Shown: one piece after another, positions 63,770 through 64,000 of the stretch
Position numbering within the stretch: the first letter of the stretch is position 1
Layout: each line of letters opens with the position of its first letter
Source: Snodgrassella sp945267035
Lineage (GTDB): Bacteria; Pseudomonadota; Gammaproteobacteria; Burkholderiales; Neisseriaceae
Direction: 5' to 3'
NCBI RefSeq assembly: GCF_026535915.1
Contig: NZ_JAFNPF010000001.1
Span: 1,674,001 to 1,738,000 of the forward strand
Length of the DNA: 64,000 nucleotides
Notes under the pieces: model-generated
What the model was told of the DNA's origin: nothing
Seen by the model: the letters and a program-made list of their open reading frames with translations, nothing else
Database searches by the model: none
Position numbers and translations under genes: made by a program

Positions 63770-64000
63770 TCAGTTAGGCTGTTTATTTTGCTGCTGGCTT
63801 TCACCCGTCTGGCGACACTGATTACACATACCAGTTAAAACAATATGTTCATCATTGAGCAGAAAACCACTGTCTGCCACTCGTTGACGTAACGCCAGCC
63901 ATTCTTGACTCATACTGAGCTCCTCAACGGCACCACATTGATTGCAAACTAAAACAAAATCACTATGATGGATGGGATCTTGCCGACAAAGATCGCCACA
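63770..64000 (-). CDS. Fur family regulator (Zur-like), C-terminal part
   Basis: Seventy-six codons are open from the right edge to the TGA at 63770-63772. They show HHSDFVLVCNQCGAVEEL and later DEHIVLTGMCNQC, the Fur-family dimerisation domain with HH..F.C..CG and the C-terminal CxxC structural zinc site. The pattern fits Zur or Fur/PerR; the weak second site (no long His-rich tail) leans toward Zur. The DNA-binding domain is outside the window. Confidence 0.8.
   Translation of the reverse strand, partial: CGDLCRQDPIHHSDFVLVCNQCGAVEELSMSQEWLALRQRVADSGFLLNDEHIVLTGMCNQCRQTGESQQQNKQPN

Noticed and set aside
1..64000. tRNA, rRNA or CRISPR arrays
   Set aside because: None seen when reading the intergenic stretches; a tRNA scan could still find one that was missed.

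Overview
The window reads as a stretch of a low-GC (roughly 40 %) betaproteobacterial chromosome, most likely Neisseriaceae. The reasons are the gene groupings pcnB-folK-deoxynucleoside kinase with panB nearby, and DUF3460 - O-methyltransferase - TPR lipoprotein - purE, together with a neisserial style of GlnE, Rep and Hsp33. Many decayed genes and an AT-rich accessory fraction suggest a host-associated member, for example a Snodgrassella-like gut symbiont. Family is inferred with fair confidence; genus is a guess from memory, without any search.

Layout. 1-1.1 kb: two related small exported proteins, the first cut by the window edge. 1.1-12.7 kb: housekeeping block on the minus strand (glnE, slyD-type FKBP, rep, ung, thiD, panB, a decayed exported protein, deoxynucleoside kinase, folK, pcnB). 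12.9-16.3 kb: plus-strand run DUF3460, O-methyltransferase, TPR lipoprotein, purE, then an L,D-transpeptidase-fold protein. 16.8-24.1 kb: an Imm11-like protein, fadD, mnmA and gltX on minus, ansA on plus. 24.4-46 kb: accessory region with VanW, a SetA/SetB-type sugar exporter, an internally duplicated lipoprotein, gabD, two Sel1-repeat proteins (one containing an assembly gap), an IS256-family transposase relic, several frameshifted gene remains, Ada, kynureninase, a HigBA toxin-antitoxin pair and an amino-acid permease. 46-56 kb: htpG with a well-formed heat-shock promoter, yebC, a VanZ-pepP operon, hslO, a class II amidotransferase, an NSS transporter and a nitrilase. 56.2-62.8 kb: a six-gene lipid-type cluster, all on minus. 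The window ends inside a Fur/Zur-family regulator.

The most interesting system is the 56.2-62.8 kb cluster. Four translationally coupled genes (KAS III-type synthase, NAD(P)-dependent short-chain reductase/epimerase, metallo-beta-lactamase-fold hydrolase, F390-synthetase-like adenylating enzyme) are followed by two coupled membrane di-iron oxygenases (fatty-acid-hydroxylase type and fatty-acid-desaturase type). The set resembles the logic of OleABCD head-to-head lipid condensation, but with a different ligase family and a metallo-hydrolase where OleB would be an alpha/beta hydrolase. The product cannot be named from sequence alone.

The accessory region shows active gene decay: single-base frameshifts and in-frame stops are visible in at least five places, next to an IS256 relic. 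No tRNA, rRNA or CRISPR array was seen.
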